From contig NZ_CP059997.1 of NCBI RefSeq assembly GCF_018736145.1, forward strand, positions 3,409,501 to 3,473,500: DNA of 64,000 nucleotides, read 5' to 3'. Below are positions 50,026 to 58,958 of this stretch, piece after piece. Below the pieces are notes generated by a model. It made no database searches. It saw nothing but the letters and a program-made list of their open reading frames with translations, and was not told the DNA's origin. The position numbers and the translations under genes are program-made. This DNA comes from Amycolatopsis sp. CA-230715. Its GTDB lineage: Bacteria > Actinomycetota > Actinomycetes > Mycobacteriales > Pseudonocardiaceae. Positions within the stretch are counted from its first letter, which is position 1. The number at the start of each line of letters is the position of its first letter.

Positions 50026-51585
50026 CTAGCAGCAGGAAAGGGATCCCGGCTCGCATTCGCGGCCTTCGAGCATCGGGCAGGCCGTGCCGTAGTCCGGATC
50101 CGGGACCAGCGGGAGGCGGTTGCGGACCTGGCCCGCCGGTCGCGCGACGGCGTCGCCCGGCGTGGTCCGCAGCGTCACGTTGGTGCCGGTGCTCTGCGCC
50201 TGGTACGCGTCGTGCGTCAGCGAAAGCACCTCCACGCCGCGGGAAAGGTCGGCGAGGAACACCCTGCCCTTGTGCCAATACGGCGCGAACGAGGTCGACC
50301 CTTCCGGCCGCCAGTACGCGACCTGGATCGGCTTCGCCGGGTTGCTGATGTCCAGGAAGCGGGTGCCCTGCTCGTACCAGGAGTACGCCACGATCCGCTT
50401 CTGCACGTCGAAGTAGTGCGCCGAGCAGAAGGTGTCCTTGCCGGGCAAGGTGCCTTCCTGGTCGTCCGGCGTCCACACGCCGACCGTGCGCAGCTCGAAC
50501 CGCTTGTCCGGGGTGGCGCGCCAGGACTGCGCCTGCTCCGAACCGGTCAGCGACGAGATCACGAACCGGCCCTGGTCCTTGCAGGTCGGCGAGCCGAACG
50601 CCTCCTCGGTGTGCAGCAGCAGGCTGCCTGCCGGGTTTTCCCGTGTCGGCCGCGGCCCGTCGGACAGGGTACGGCCGACGGGGCGGAACGAGTTGTGCGA
50701 GAACGCGGTGGGCATGGTCGCCTTCGACACCCCGCCACCCGCGTACGGCACGGGATCGATCGCGGTCGCCTCGCGGAAGCGGTTCTTCAGCGGATCCCAG
50801 TGCCAGCCCCGGGTGTAGTACCCGCGGGTGCCGCCGGTGCCCGCCACCCAGGCGATCCCGGCCGCGTCCACCTGCACGTCGTGGGTCATGTGGGTCTCGC
50901 CCTGGTCCCGGTTGAGGTCCACGTAGGTCGGCAACGTCCTGGGGTTGCGTGGATCCCGGATGTCGGTGACGAACACCTTGCCCGAGCGGCGGTAGGTGTC
51001 CGGGTCGGTGGACGGCGTGCCGTCGTAGCCGGTGGTCCACAGGTAGCGGCAGTCGTTGACACACGTGGTGATGTGCCCGGTGCCCATCGGGGCGAAGCTC
51101 TGCAGTTGCAGGTTCGCCGGGTCGGCCGCCGACACGATGTACACCCCGGTCGGGCGTTCCGCGCCGCCTTGCCGCCCGAATGCGGTGCGCTCGCGCGCGA
51201 GGAACACCAGCTTGCGCTCCGGGTCGACGCTGACGTCCTCGTTCTCCCAGAACCGCTGCGCGACGTCGTCTCCGGGCAGCGCCAGTTCCTGCTTGGTCAG
51301 GTGGTCGAGCAGCACCGGTTCGTCCGGATTGGACACATCGTAGGTGCGCAGGCCGAACTTCCCGCTCACGAACATCACGTCGCGGTGGTGGTAGTCCATG
51401 AAGTTGATCGAGATCGCGCCCTCGGTCTCGGGCAGCGCCTTGCGCAGCTCGACGTTCTTCGACGCGCCGGGAAGCGGCGCCTTGCCCTGCGCCGCCGGCT
51501 TCGCCGGAGGTTCCACCGCGTTCGCGGCCACCGGAAGCACCGTGCCGATCAGCACCGCGCCCAGCACCGCAGCCCACATCTTCAT
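50026..51585 (-). CDS. Secreted LVIVD-repeat (beta-propeller-like) protein
   Basis: A 519-residue exported protein with signal peptide (residues 1-23, ending AANA). Repeats of the type FGLRTYDVSNPDEPVLLDHL, VTDIRDPRNPRTL, LDISNPAKPIQVAYW and LSRGVEVLSL resemble LVIVD repeats, which build beta-propellers in surface proteins. Paired cysteines occur (CVNDC) and the C-terminus is Cys-rich (ACPMLEGRECEPGSLSCC). The ATG is preceded by GAGGAGGG. The function is unknown; similar proteins are common in actinomycete secretomes. It diverges from the AraC regulator. Confidence 0.75.
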   Translation of the reverse strand: MKMWAAVLGAVLIGTVLPVAANAVEPPAKPAAQGKAPLPGASKNVELRKALPETEGAISINFMDYHHRDVMFVSGKFGLRTYDVSNPDEPVLLDHLTKQELALPGDDVAQRFWENEDVSVDPERKLVFLARERTAFGRQGGAERPTGVYIVSAADPANLQLQSFAPMGTGHITTCVNDCRYLWTTGYDGTPSTDPDTYRRSGKVFVTDIRDPRNPRTLPTYVDLNRDQGETHMTHDVQVDAAGIAWVAGTGGTRGYYTRGWHWDPLKNRFREATAIDPVPYAGGGVSKATMPTAFSHNSFRPVGRTLSDGPRPTRENPAGSLLLHTEEAFGSPTCKDQGRFVISSLTGSEQAQSWRATPDKRFELRTVGVWTPDDQEGTLPGKDTFCSAHYFDVQKRIVAYSWYEQGTRFLDISNPAKPIQVAYWRPEGSTSFAPYWHKGRVFLADLSRGVEVLSLTHDAYQAQSTGTNVTLRTTPGDAVARPAGQVRNRLPLVPDPDYGTACPMLEGRECEPGSLSCC

Positions 51586-51769
51586 GCCAGCCCTCCTCGT
51601 CCCCAGCTCATCGGTCAAGCCTGGCAGCGCGGGGCAAACCGGACCACATACCTAAGTCGGATTCCACTTGGTGGTACCTCGCCGGTGGGGCCGTTCGGCC
51701 CTGTGCGCGACGGCATCCGCGTGGTTCGCTGGAGATGGCCGGATCGCCGGCCCGGTCGCGGGAGGCGCC

Positions 51770-52708
51770 GTGCCGGAAGTCATCGAAACCACGGATCTGG
51801 CGCACGCGACCGCTGTGCTCAGCGAGCTGTATTCGTCGATGCGGTTGAGCGCGCACGGCGACCGCCGCGGACTTCGCATCGTCCAGGACCGGCTCGGCCC
51901 GGTCATGGTGAACCGGATGACCTTCGGCATGAGCGTCGACATCAGCGTCGAGCCGCTGGGCACCGTCTGCGTCTGCGGCGTGCGCGCGGGCCGGGCTTCC
52001 TGCCGCAGCGGGCAGGACGAGCGTCGCTACCGGCAGGACGACGTCTTCCTCGCCGCCCAGCCCGACCGGCCGCTGTGGGTGAGCCTGCACGACCTCGACA
52101 TCGACTACACGGTCATCGCTCCGAACCTGCTCGGCGAGGTCGCGCAAACCGGTCCGAGGGAACGGGAACCGGTGCGGCTGCTCGGCCACGAGCCGATCTC
52201 ACCGGCGGCGGCCGCGCAGTGGCGGCGCGCCTTCGCCTTCGTCCGGAACGAAATCCAGCTGATGGACAACCCGCTGGTCCGCTCCCACACGGCCCGGCTG
52301 CTCGCCACCGTCACGCTGGCGACGTTCCCGAGCACCGCGCTGGCCGACCCGACGATCGAAGACCGCCACGACGCCAACCCGGCGACGCTGCGCCGCGCGG
52401 TCGCGTTCATCGAAGCCAACCCCGACCGGGACATCAGCATGCTCGACATCGCGAACGCCGCCTCCGTCACCGTCCGCACGGTGCAACTGGCCTTCCGCCG
52501 CCACCTCAACACGACACCCACCGCGTACCTGCGCCGCGTCCGGCTGGCCTGCGCCCACGAAAACCTGCTGGCCGCCGATTCCCGCGACGACACGGTGACC
52601 GCGATCGCCACCCGCTGGGGCTTCCCGCACCTCGGCCGGTTCGCCGCCGCCTACCGCACCGCGTACGGATGTTCCCCGCGCCACACGCTGGTTTCGTCTT
52701 CCGGATGA
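51770..52708 (+). CDS. AraC-family transcriptional regulator
   Basis: A 312-residue regulator. The N-terminal ~200 residues form an AraC-binding-like sensor region (with RYRQDDVFLAAQPDRP). The C-terminal ~110 residues are the double helix-turn-helix: RRAVAFIEANPDRDISMLDIANAA and SVTVRTVQLAFRRHLNTTPTAYLRRVRL, then DDTVTAIATRWGFPHLGRFAAAYR. GTG 51770 with GGAGG 5 bp upstream is preferred over the ATG at 51668, which would add 34 residues of unlikely sequence. It is divergent from the LVIVD protein gene and may control it. Confidence 0.9.
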   Translation: MPEVIETTDLAHATAVLSELYSSMRLSAHGDRRGLRIVQDRLGPVMVNRMTFGMSVDISVEPLGTVCVCGVRAGRASCRSGQDERRYRQDDVFLAAQPDRPLWVSLHDLDIDYTVIAPNLLGEVAQTGPREREPVRLLGHEPISPAAAAQWRRAFAFVRNEIQLMDNPLVRSHTARLLATVTLATFPSTALADPTIEDRHDANPATLRRAVAFIEANPDRDISMLDIANAASVTVRTVQLAFRRHLNTTPTAYLRRVRLACAHENLLAADSRDDTVTAIATRWGFPHLGRFAAAYRTAYGCSPRHTLVSSSG

Positions 52709-52888
52709 AACCCACGCTGACCGGGGACGACGCCGGTTCGCCCAGCGTGCTGTGCGGCGGGCTCCCGGCGGGAAGACTCGATGTGCGGAGGTGGGCCGGT
52801 CCAAGCCCCCGCCCGGTCCGCCTCCGCACGGAGCGGGTCCCTCCCCCTCGCGGGACCCTGTTTCGCGGGCGACCGCGGAACAAACGAA

Positions 52889-52927
52889 CACCCCGCTGGC
52901 CTGACGGGCGCAGGTCAGCGGGGCGTT
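52889..52927. terminator. Terminator hairpin
   Basis: CCCCGCTGGCCTG (52891-52903) pairs with CAGGTCAGCGGGG (52911-52923), one mismatch. It is nearly the same stem as the two hairpins beside the tRNA-Tyr copies at 54.5 and 60.4 kb. The stretch 52709-52888 before it holds no gene that I can see. Confidence 0.7.
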
Positions 52928-52951
52928 CCTTTGTGGACGGTTCCGGGTGGC

Positions 52952-53281
52952 TCAGAATCGCCTGGCCGCCTGCGCCCCGCCGTCGTACTCGGCGGCAAGG
53001 ACTTCCCTGAGCCGCACCCGGCCGGACTGGTCAGGGGTGCCCATCTCGACCTCGATCCCGTCGCCTCCCCGATCGCTGAGCCACAACGTGAAGAACGGGT
53101 CGATGTCCAGCAGACACAGCAGGCCCTCTCGATCCTCTTCGGACATCTCCGTGACGATCGTGGCCGTGGTCTCCCAGCCGGGCTCGTCCTCGGGGACCAC
53201 CATGTCGACCTCACAGGCGAAGAACGACACGCTCCCGTTGGCCTGCCACTCGATCGTTCCCCGCACCGGCTCACCGCTCAT
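52952..53281 (-). CDS. Hypothetical acidic protein
   Basis: A 109-residue, strongly acidic protein (EVDMVVPEDEPGWE, MSEEDREGLLCLLDIDPFF, RGGDGIEVEMG) with no signal peptide. The pattern looks like a small cytoplasmic beta-sheet protein of the kind found among immunity-like or uncharacterised families, but no family is recognised. ATG 53281 is chosen; a GTG lies one codon upstream. It is flanked by a terminator hairpin on its 3' side. Confidence 0.6.
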   Translation of the reverse strand: MSGEPVRGTIEWQANGSVSFFACEVDMVVPEDEPGWETTATIVTEMSEEDREGLLCLLDIDPFFTLWLSDRGGDGIEVEMGTPDQSGRVRLREVLAAEYDGGAQAARRF

Positions 53282-53470
53282 CACGCCAGTATGCCCCCGG
53301 CCGGGAGAACAACGCCCCGCTGATCCGTTGCGTGGGCACGAACTGGGCAGCGAGCGCCGAGAAAACGGCCTTCAGCAGCTTCCGATGTGCCGTATGCGGT
53401 CCCCGGGCCGTGGCGCGCGCGGTCGCTTCGCGGGGACCAGTCCCGCGCGCGAAACCTATGCTCCGAAGAC

Positions 53471-54340
53471 ATGGCATGGTTTCGACGGCGCGCAGCGGCG
53501 CCCGCCCCGGCGGCCCCTCATTCGGCGAGCACCAGGGTGGTGGTCACCTCCCCGGACGGGCCCACCACGACGTGGCCCAGCCGCACCCTCGCCGGTCAGA
53601 CCTTCGCCGCGATCACCGCGACACGCACAACGAAGGAGCCGACCTGGCCTCGCCCCGGACTGACCATCGGGAACCGGCAACTGCCCGGGATCCTCGTGCC
53701 CAGCAAGACCGACCTGTTCGTGGCCAAGGCGAGGAGCAAGCCTCCGAATGACGGCGAACCCTCGATCTTCGTGGTGCAGCACGACTTCCTGGCCGGCGAG
53801 GAGCGCGACACTCCTTCCTATCTGGGCGTCGGCGCCCGCGCCACGATGTTCGTGAACCTCAGTTCCAGGCTTTGCCCAAGCCTGAAAACGCTCGCTGTCG
53901 CGCTCGAACAGGACGGCGCGCGGCTCTACGTGCACGCGCACCGCGCCGATCGCTACGGTTTCCTGCGCTTCGACCTCTCCCTCTCCGGCCTCGGCGGTGA
54001 TCTCGACACCGCGATCTCACCAGTTGACGGAAATATCCAAGAATTCCTCGCCGTCGCCTACCAGACCGGAGTCATCGAGCTGCACCTGTCCCGGGAATCG
54101 AGTAACACCTCGCTGTCTTGCGCCTGCTCGGCCGACGCCATCGAGCCGGTTGTCGATCGTGCGCTCGCCGAGCTGGCCGACGCCGAACACCCGGCCACGC
54201 CCACCGAGCACGACTCCTTCGTTGCCAAACTCCGACCGGCGCTGATCGCGGTGAACGACAGTCTCGACCCCTCGGCCGCGATCCCCCTAACCCTGACGAG
54301 CAGCGCGCCGCCGTTTCTCGCGCTCGAGGTCGTCATCTGA
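53471..54340 (+). CDS. Hypothetical cytoplasmic protein
   Basis: A 289-residue protein starting MAWFRRRAAAPAPAAP, with a Pro/Ala-rich basic N-terminus and no membrane segment. It contains a central stretch (SYLGVGARATMFVNLSSRL) and a C-terminal ALIAVNDSLDPS. Codon use is that of the chromosome (G/C in third position). No domain is recognised. It is the last chromosomal gene before the displaced tRNA-Tyr 3' end, so it marks the left flank of the integrated element. Confidence 0.65.
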   Translation: MAWFRRRAAAPAPAAPHSASTRVVVTSPDGPTTTWPSRTLAGQTFAAITATRTTKEPTWPRPGLTIGNRQLPGILVPSKTDLFVAKARSKPPNDGEPSIFVVQHDFLAGEERDTPSYLGVGARATMFVNLSSRLCPSLKTLAVALEQDGARLYVHAHRADRYGFLRFDLSLSGLGGDLDTAISPVDGNIQEFLAVAYQTGVIELHLSRESSNTSLSCACSADAIEPVVDRALAELADAEHPATPTEHDSFVAKLRPALIAVNDSLDPSAAIPLTLTSSAPPFLALEVVI

Positions 54341-54461
54341 CTCGCGCCCGGCTGCGGCGGTTCAGCCCCGCCTGTGCCGGGAAGACCCGACTCCGGAGGG
54401 CTGGACGTCGTCTGGCTCGACGGCGGGGTGAAACCGCCGCGCGTGGCGAAGTGGGAACGCA

Positions 54462-54504
54462 AAACGCCCCGCTGATCCTGTTGTCGCAGGTCAGCGGGGC
54501 GTTT
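54462..54504. terminator. Chromosomal terminator of the original tRNA-Tyr gene
   Basis: AAACGCCCCGCTGA.CCTG / CAGGTCAGCGGGGCGTTT arms with loop TTGTCG. The same hairpin follows the intact tRNA at 60393-60432. Together with the tRNA fragment this is the leftover 3' side of the original gene. Confidence 0.75.
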
Positions 54505-54511
54505 CGGCTGA

Positions 54512-54563
54512 TGTGGCGAGTGAGGGATTCGAACCCCCGAAGGCAGTGCCGTCTGATTTACAG
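54512..54563. repeat. attL: displaced 3' end of tRNA-Tyr
   Basis: Fifty-two bp identical to 60441-60492, comprising the anticodon-loop, variable-arm, T-arm and acceptor 3' strand of tRNA-Tyr. The sequence after 54563 (GCAGGCTCC) no longer fits a tRNA, so this is not a working gene. Confidence 0.9.
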
Positions 54564-54620
54564 GCAGGCTCCGCCGCGCGCCGCGCACCCCCGCTGAGCT
54601 GGCATTTCGCGCGTTCACCA

Positions 54621-56105
54621 CTACGCGGCCACTCCCGCCTCCCCCGTATTGCCCCCATTTTGCCGCTGGCCCCCCGTTTTCGGGGCCGTGCCGAAGTAGG
54701 CGGCGAGCTGCTGGCGGGCCTGAGTCTCGCCGCCGTCGATGCACTTCGCGTACACCCGGAGCAGCACCGCCACGCTGTGCCCGGCCCACTCAGCGACGCG
54801 CACGGGGTCACCGGTCGCGTTGAGCATCGCCGACACGGCCGCGGCCCGGAGATCGTAGGGCCGCTTCGCCAGCAGCGGGTGCACGACATCGAGGTCGAAC
54901 GCGTAGGCGCGAGCACGAGCCCACACGCGCCCGTAGACGCTGCTGGACAGCCGCGCGTCGGATCGCACCGCGCGGACCAGGCGCCCGTCCGCGGCGGTCC
55001 CGAACTCGTCCAGGTGCTCCCAGATGTACCGGCTCAGTTCCGCGTTGCAGGGCACCGTGCGCCCATCGTCGTCTTCCCGGTGCTTGAGCCCGCGTTCCTC
55101 GCGGCCTTCGCCGTTGTCGGTCCATTCGGCGCCGATGTCGGGAGACGCCGTGTCCAGGTGAATTTCGCCCCAGCCATACTCAAGCTCGCCGGTTTCCTCG
55201 TTCCGTACCGGCGCCGGAATGTCGATGTTGGCCCGCTTGAGGTTGACAGCCTCTTCCGGTCGCAGTCCCGCGAAGTACAGCAGGGCGAAGAACACGACCA
55301 GCCGCGGGGAGATGCGCGCGACTGCGTTGAGCAGACACCGCGCTTGAATCGCGTTGACCACCGAGCGGCGGTCCACCTGACCGGATACCGCCTTGCTTCG
55401 CTTCGCCTTCACCTTGTCCAGCGGGTTGTGGTCAAGCACCTTCTTTTCGACGCCGAAGTCCAGCAGCCCGCGAAGGGTGATCCGGCGAAGACGGATCGTG
55501 TCCCGCGCCGCCTTCTTCCCGTCGCGCTTCTTCCCAATCCTCGTCAGCAGCGTGCGCAGTACGTCAAGGTCCGCCACCTCACCGGCTGGCCGCGAGTGAT
55601 CTTCCGCCCATTTCAGCGCGTCCGCGAGGTGCTCTGGAAATAGCTGGTCTCGCTGGTTGAGGTTGAACGCCCGCCGGAGCGCCACAGAGATGTGGCGAGC
55701 GTCGGGACGTCGCCCGCCTTCCGTGAAAGTCGCCATCACAATGACGATGAGCGAATCGGCGATACTTGACCGGTGCTTGGCCGCGCTGTTGTCCCACTTC
55801 ATTTCGGCGTACGCACGAGCGAGTTGATACCAGGTCATGGCCGTGGGGCTGTCTTGCTTTGGAGCCAACGACGGCGGCAGACCGGTCTGCCGATCAAACG
55901 CCTCCCCGCGCTTCGCCGCTGAATTGAGGTCCGAGCGAAACGAATCCGCTTGCCCCTTGAGGGCGAAGCCCTCCTCATGCCGTTTCCCACCCACGCGCCA
56001 CCGCACGATGTACCGATATGGCACCCGCTCGCCCGCCTTGTTCGTCTTGTAGCGGGCTTGCAGCTCGTTAACGCGGACCTTGTAACTCGTCTTTCCGTTC
56101 ATCAT
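54621..56105 (-). CDS. Tyrosine-type site-specific integrase
   Basis: A 494-residue recombinase. An N-terminal arm-binding region (about 1-100), a core-binding SAM-like region (about 110-210) and the catalytic domain (about 270-480) can be followed. Catalytic residues: Arg in YFAGLRPEEAV, then PYDLRAAAVS (second Arg; the usual His after it is Ala), His in AEWAGHSVAVLL and the nucleophile Tyr in RVYAKC. The first of two adjacent ATGs overlaps the excisionase stop (ATGATGA). It integrates the element into tRNA-Tyr, and its gene lies beside attL, as in pSAM2-like elements. Confidence 0.95.
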   Translation of the reverse strand: MMNGKTSYKVRVNELQARYKTNKAGERVPYRYIVRWRVGGKRHEEGFALKGQADSFRSDLNSAAKRGEAFDRQTGLPPSLAPKQDSPTAMTWYQLARAYAEMKWDNSAAKHRSSIADSLIVIVMATFTEGGRRPDARHISVALRRAFNLNQRDQLFPEHLADALKWAEDHSRPAGEVADLDVLRTLLTRIGKKRDGKKAARDTIRLRRITLRGLLDFGVEKKVLDHNPLDKVKAKRSKAVSGQVDRRSVVNAIQARCLLNAVARISPRLVVFFALLYFAGLRPEEAVNLKRANIDIPAPVRNEETGELEYGWGEIHLDTASPDIGAEWTDNGEGREERGLKHREDDDGRTVPCNAELSRYIWEHLDEFGTAADGRLVRAVRSDARLSSSVYGRVWARARAYAFDLDVVHPLLAKRPYDLRAAAVSAMLNATGDPVRVAEWAGHSVAVLLRVYAKCIDGGETQARQQLAAYFGTAPKTGGQRQNGGNTGEAGVAA

Positions 56106-56302
56106 TTCCCGATCTCCTTGAGGCTGTCCATCCAGCGGTCGAAATCGACAGCCCGTATTCGCAGTTCGCCGTTGGGAAGTTTCAGGCACGGCGGAGCCGT
56201 GTCCTTTTGGCGCCATTCGTAGAAAGTTCGTCGCGCGACGTTCAGCGCGGTACAGATGTCATCGACAGTCAGCATCGACAAGGTGACTCGTGGCGTGGTC
56301 AT
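56102..56302 (-). CDS. Excisionase-like helix-turn-helix protein
   Basis: A 66-residue DNA-binding protein with a MerR/Xis-type winged helix (MLTVDDICTALNVARRTFYEWRQ, then LPNGELRIRAVDFDRW). Proteins of this size immediately before an integrase act as recombination directionality factors in actinobacterial elements. It is translationally coupled to the integrase by a 4-bp overlap. Confidence 0.88.
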   Translation of the reverse strand: MTTPRVTLSMLTVDDICTALNVARRTFYEWRQKDTAPPCLKLPNGELRIRAVDFDRWMDSLKEIGK

Positions 56303-56387
56303 TGTTCTGGAGCTCCCCGAGGTCGCAATTCACGGTGTGGGCCTGGTCGAACACGGCTTGCTCCTTCGGGTCGGGTGACTCGGTTGG

Positions 56388-56575
56388 TGGGGTGTCACTG
56401 CTGATGTCACTGGTGTTTGTGCTGGTCAGTGCGGGTTGGGTGACGGGGTGACAGGTGTGACAGGCGTGGGGTGTCCTGGGGTGTCACACCCCGGTGTCAC
56501 TCCTGTTCGCGCTGGTCAGGGTCTTGGGGTGACAGCGGTGACAGGTGTGGCAGGGGTGGGGTGTCCCCGCCAGAC
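56388..56575. repeat. Cluster of GTGACA/TGTCAC hexamers, left
   Basis: About eight copies of GTGACA or its complement TGTCAC in ~190 bp, many within GTGTCAC or GGTGACAGG contexts and in both orientations. The region 56303-56515 has no gene. The cluster runs into the 3' part of the small gene at 56516-56680. Confidence 0.6.
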
Positions 56576-56680
56576 CGGCACGTCCACAGGCGCCTGAACT
56601 GCAAGAACGTCCTCGTACTCGTACTCCGTGCCGTCAAACGACATCTCAGCCTGACGGCGGGTGCTGAATGCGGTCCTCAT
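56516..56680 (-). CDS. Small protein encoded on the element
   Basis: A 54-residue protein (MRTAFSTRRQAEMSFDGTEYEYEDV...). GAGAGGA lies a few bases before ATG 56680. The first half looks like a real small protein. The last ~15 residues (HPTPATPVTAVTPRP) are encoded by the GTGACA repeat cluster. No family is recognised; it could be a regulatory or leader-type peptide. Confidence 0.45.
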   Translation of the reverse strand: MRTAFSTRRQAEMSFDGTEYEYEDVLAVQAPVDVPVWRGHPTPATPVTAVTPRP

Positions 56681-56716
56681 CTGGTGTTCCTCTCTGTCGT
56701 AGCGACACACTCAAAC

Positions 56717-56734
56717 TAGCGCCAATTGGCGCTA
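56717..56734. promoter_or_regulatory. 18-bp perfect palindrome, probable XRE operator
   Basis: TAGCGCCAATTGGCGCTA is a perfect palindrome. A partial copy (GATTGGCGCTAG) follows at 56789-56800 and several GCGCTA half-sites lie between. They occupy the gap between the small leftward gene and the rightward XRE gene, as expected for a phage-type switch region. Confidence 0.65.
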
Positions 56735-56834
56735 ATGCAAGCGCTACTTTCGCTAGTTGAACCTCGGGAAGCTGTGCTTTGCGGCCGATTGGCGCTAGTA
56801 TTTGCGCTGGTCTAAGGGCTAAGGAAGGGGCTAG

Positions 56835-57155
56835 ATGAGTCGGAACTGGGATCAGGTCGCGAGTGCCATAACCACCCGTTTGGCAGAGCTGGAGATGACC
56901 CAGCAGGAGCTGGCCAACCGCTCGAAGGTGAGCACCGCGACCTTGCGCGAGTTGTCGCACAACCGGAACCCGCGGCGGCGTTCGGACCGGCTCCTGCGCG
57001 CAATCTCGGTTGCTCTCCAGTGGCCCAGCGACCATCTGGCGCAGGTCGCCGACGGCGAACTATCGGCTAGCAGTCCGGACCGGCTGACCGCGCTGGAAAC
57101 CGAGGTAGCCCGGCTGTCTGAACGAGTGCGGATGCTTGAAAGCAAGACGGACTAG
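56835..57155 (+). CDS. XRE-family repressor-like protein
   Basis: A 106-residue protein with an N-terminal Cro/CI helix-turn-helix (about 8-60; MTQQELANRSKVSTATLRELS) and a C-terminal short coiled coil (about 78-104; LTALETEVARLSERVRMLES) for dimer formation. A GGAAGGGG-type ribosome site precedes the ATG. It probably binds the palindromes upstream and controls element genes. Its stop overlaps that of the convergent membrane-protein gene by 4 bp. Confidence 0.85.
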   Translation: MSRNWDQVASAITTRLAELEMTQQELANRSKVSTATLRELSHNRNPRRRSDRLLRAISVALQWPSDHLAQVADGELSASSPDRLTALETEVARLSERVRMLESKTD

Positions 57156-57349
57156 CCCAGCCCACGAAAGAAGCGGACGATGCCGCCAATCGCATCGCTG
57201 ACCATGCCGCCCAACCCCTTGGCGAACCCCGCAGCATCGCCCGGGTACTTCACGACTAGCACGAGCAGCGCGATCACGACCGCCGCGCCGATCAGCTTCG
57301 CCAGCAAGCCGCCCCCCGTTTTGAGTCCAGGGATCGTGTTCTTGGCCAT
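57152..57349 (-). CDS. Small membrane protein of the element
   Basis: A 65-residue protein with one long hydrophobic helix (about 15-35; LLAKLIGAAVVIALLVLVV) followed by a Gly-rich amphipathic tail (GFAKGLGGMVSDAIGGIVRFFRGL). GGAG lies before the ATG. Similar tiny membrane proteins occur in actinomycete integrative elements without known role. A holin-like or toxin-like action cannot be excluded. Confidence 0.6.
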   Translation of the reverse strand: MAKNTIPGLKTGGGLLAKLIGAAVVIALLVLVVKYPGDAAGFAKGLGGMVSDAIGGIVRFFRGLG

Positions 57350-57539
57350 CTCGGTCTCCACTCCGTGTTGGTTCGGCTTTCGTTGCGATGACTCAAGTTC
57401 AGCGGAACCAGACGTCGGGCAGCAGTGCACACAACGGGGCACACGGACTCTCAAGGGGGGCACACGAGTCTGAGCGTGTGCCCCCCTTGACAACCCGGAT
57501 CCGTGTTTAACTTGACCTTGCAGGGGAGGAGGGGAACGC

Positions 57540-58958
57540 GTGAGCCAGAGGAACAAGGGGCCGAATCACCTGCTTGACGCTCGTATGCGGGAGGCGGGCG
57601 TCAGCAACAAAGGTCTGGCCAAGCGAGTGCAGGACCTCAGTCGCCAGGACGGGGGTCAGGCGGTCTCGCCAAGTCACACGAGCATCGCCAAGTACCTGAG
57701 TGGCCAGATCGGCCAGCCCTCGCCGCGGGCCTGTCAGGTCATCGCCAAGGTGCTCGGCAACCTGCTCGGACGCCCGCTGACAAGCGCGGATATCGGGTAC
57801 CCAGAAGCCCCGGCGGCCGAAGGCACCGATTCGACGCTGGAATACCCCACGACCATCGGGGACAGCATCACCGCGCTTGCCCACCTCACCGACCACGAAC
57901 TCAAGAGAGATACCACCGCGGCCAAGCTGCTCGTAGTCCCTGAAGCCTGGTCATCCCTACTGGTGAAGGCTATGTACGGGCAGGATGCTGACGACGCAGC
58001 CGTCGTCGAACCCGTGCACGTGTCCGCCTCCAGCGTCCAGGAAGTTCGGGATGCAACCGAGATGTTCTCGACCTTCGATCACCGATATGGCGGTGGACAG
58101 TCGAAGCCCTTGGTCGCCCAGTTCCTCCAGACAGCAGTGTTGCCAGTGATTCCGAGGGTTTCACCCGACACTCAGGTGGGAAGGGACTACTTTCAAGCGG
58201 TCGCTTCGTTGACACTCCGGGCCGGTTGGACGGCGTACGACATCGGCGACCACGCCGTTGCTCAACGATTCCTTTACCAGGCTTACAGACTGGCACGAGC
58301 CGGACGAGATCGCGCCTTTGCCGGACACGTCTTGGCGTGCATGAGCCATCAGGCAAACTTTCTTGGCCACTACGAACATGCTGTTCATCTCGCACGTGCC
58401 GCTATCCACAACGCATCCGGATATGCAACACCAACGTCCATGGCAATGTTTCATGCTTACGTGGCACGAGGACTAGCGTCAATGGGCAACGAACGCGAAA
58501 CAACCGACGCCTTGTCAACAGCCGAAGACTTCCTAAATAGACGGCAGCCCGAAAACGACCCAGATTGGAATTGGTTCTTCGACTCAGCCGAACTGCATGC
58601 CGAGTTTGCGCATTGCTTTCGAGATCTTGGAAATTCTGCCAAAGCAAGCGAACATGCGTCTGCCTCTATCGCCGAATCTAAAGAGACGTTCGTTCGAAGC
58701 CTTTCCTTCTGCAACTCAGTGCTAGCCACGTCCCACCTTCTCGCCAATGACCTCGATCATGCCGTTGAGGTGGCAATGGGAGTGGTCGACAGTGCAGTTA
58801 ACCTGAAATCCTACCGAGTAGTCTCCTATCTCGCCGACTTCAAGCGGAATCTCGGTGAAATGCCTGACTCTGCTGCACGAAAGCGATTCGACGACTACTA
58901 CGCAGATAAGCTGACATCAGAACACTCCCCAATCGCGGGGCGTATCATCGTTCCGTAG
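57540..58958 (+). CDS. XRE regulator with TPR-like C-terminal domain
   Basis: A 472-residue regulator starting with GTG behind AGGAGGGG. The N-terminal ~90 residues are helix-turn-helix-like (NHLLDARMREAGVSNKGLAKRV, then SHTSIAKYLSGQIGQPSPRACQVIAKVLG). The remaining ~330 residues are helical repeats resembling tetratricopeptide units (VAQRFLYQAYRLARAG, YEHAVHLARAAI). Such proteins often respond to a small peptide or other ligand. The 3' part (about 58300-58950) is visibly richer in A/T than chromosomal genes, which fits acquisition with the element. Its end overlaps the convergent kinase gene by 42 bp. Confidence 0.8.
   Translation: MSQRNKGPNHLLDARMREAGVSNKGLAKRVQDLSRQDGGQAVSPSHTSIAKYLSGQIGQPSPRACQVIAKVLGNLLGRPLTSADIGYPEAPAAEGTDSTLEYPTTIGDSITALAHLTDHELKRDTTAAKLLVVPEAWSSLLVKAMYGQDADDAAVVEPVHVSASSVQEVRDATEMFSTFDHRYGGGQSKPLVAQFLQTAVLPVIPRVSPDTQVGRDYFQAVASLTLRAGWTAYDIGDHAVAQRFLYQAYRLARAGRDRAFAGHVLACMSHQANFLGHYEHAVHLARAAIHNASGYATPTSMAMFHAYVARGLASMGNERETTDALSTAEDFLNRRQPENDPDWNWFFDSAELHAEFAHCFRDLGNSAKASEHASASIAESKETFVRSLSFCNSVLATSHLLANDLDHAVEVAMGVVDSAVNLKSYRVVSYLADFKRNLGEMPDSAARKRFDDYYADKLTSEHSPIAGRIIVP

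Noticed and set aside
53309..53330. Another copy of the CGCCCCGCTGA terminator
   Set aside because: Only the left arm is present; the matching right arm does not follow.
54512..54563. A second tRNA-Tyr gene
   Set aside because: Only the 3' part matches; the 5' half and acceptor partner are missing, so it is an attachment-site remnant.
56388..56575. CRISPR array
   Set aside because: The hexamers are short, in both orientations and irregularly spaced, and no Cas gene is present.
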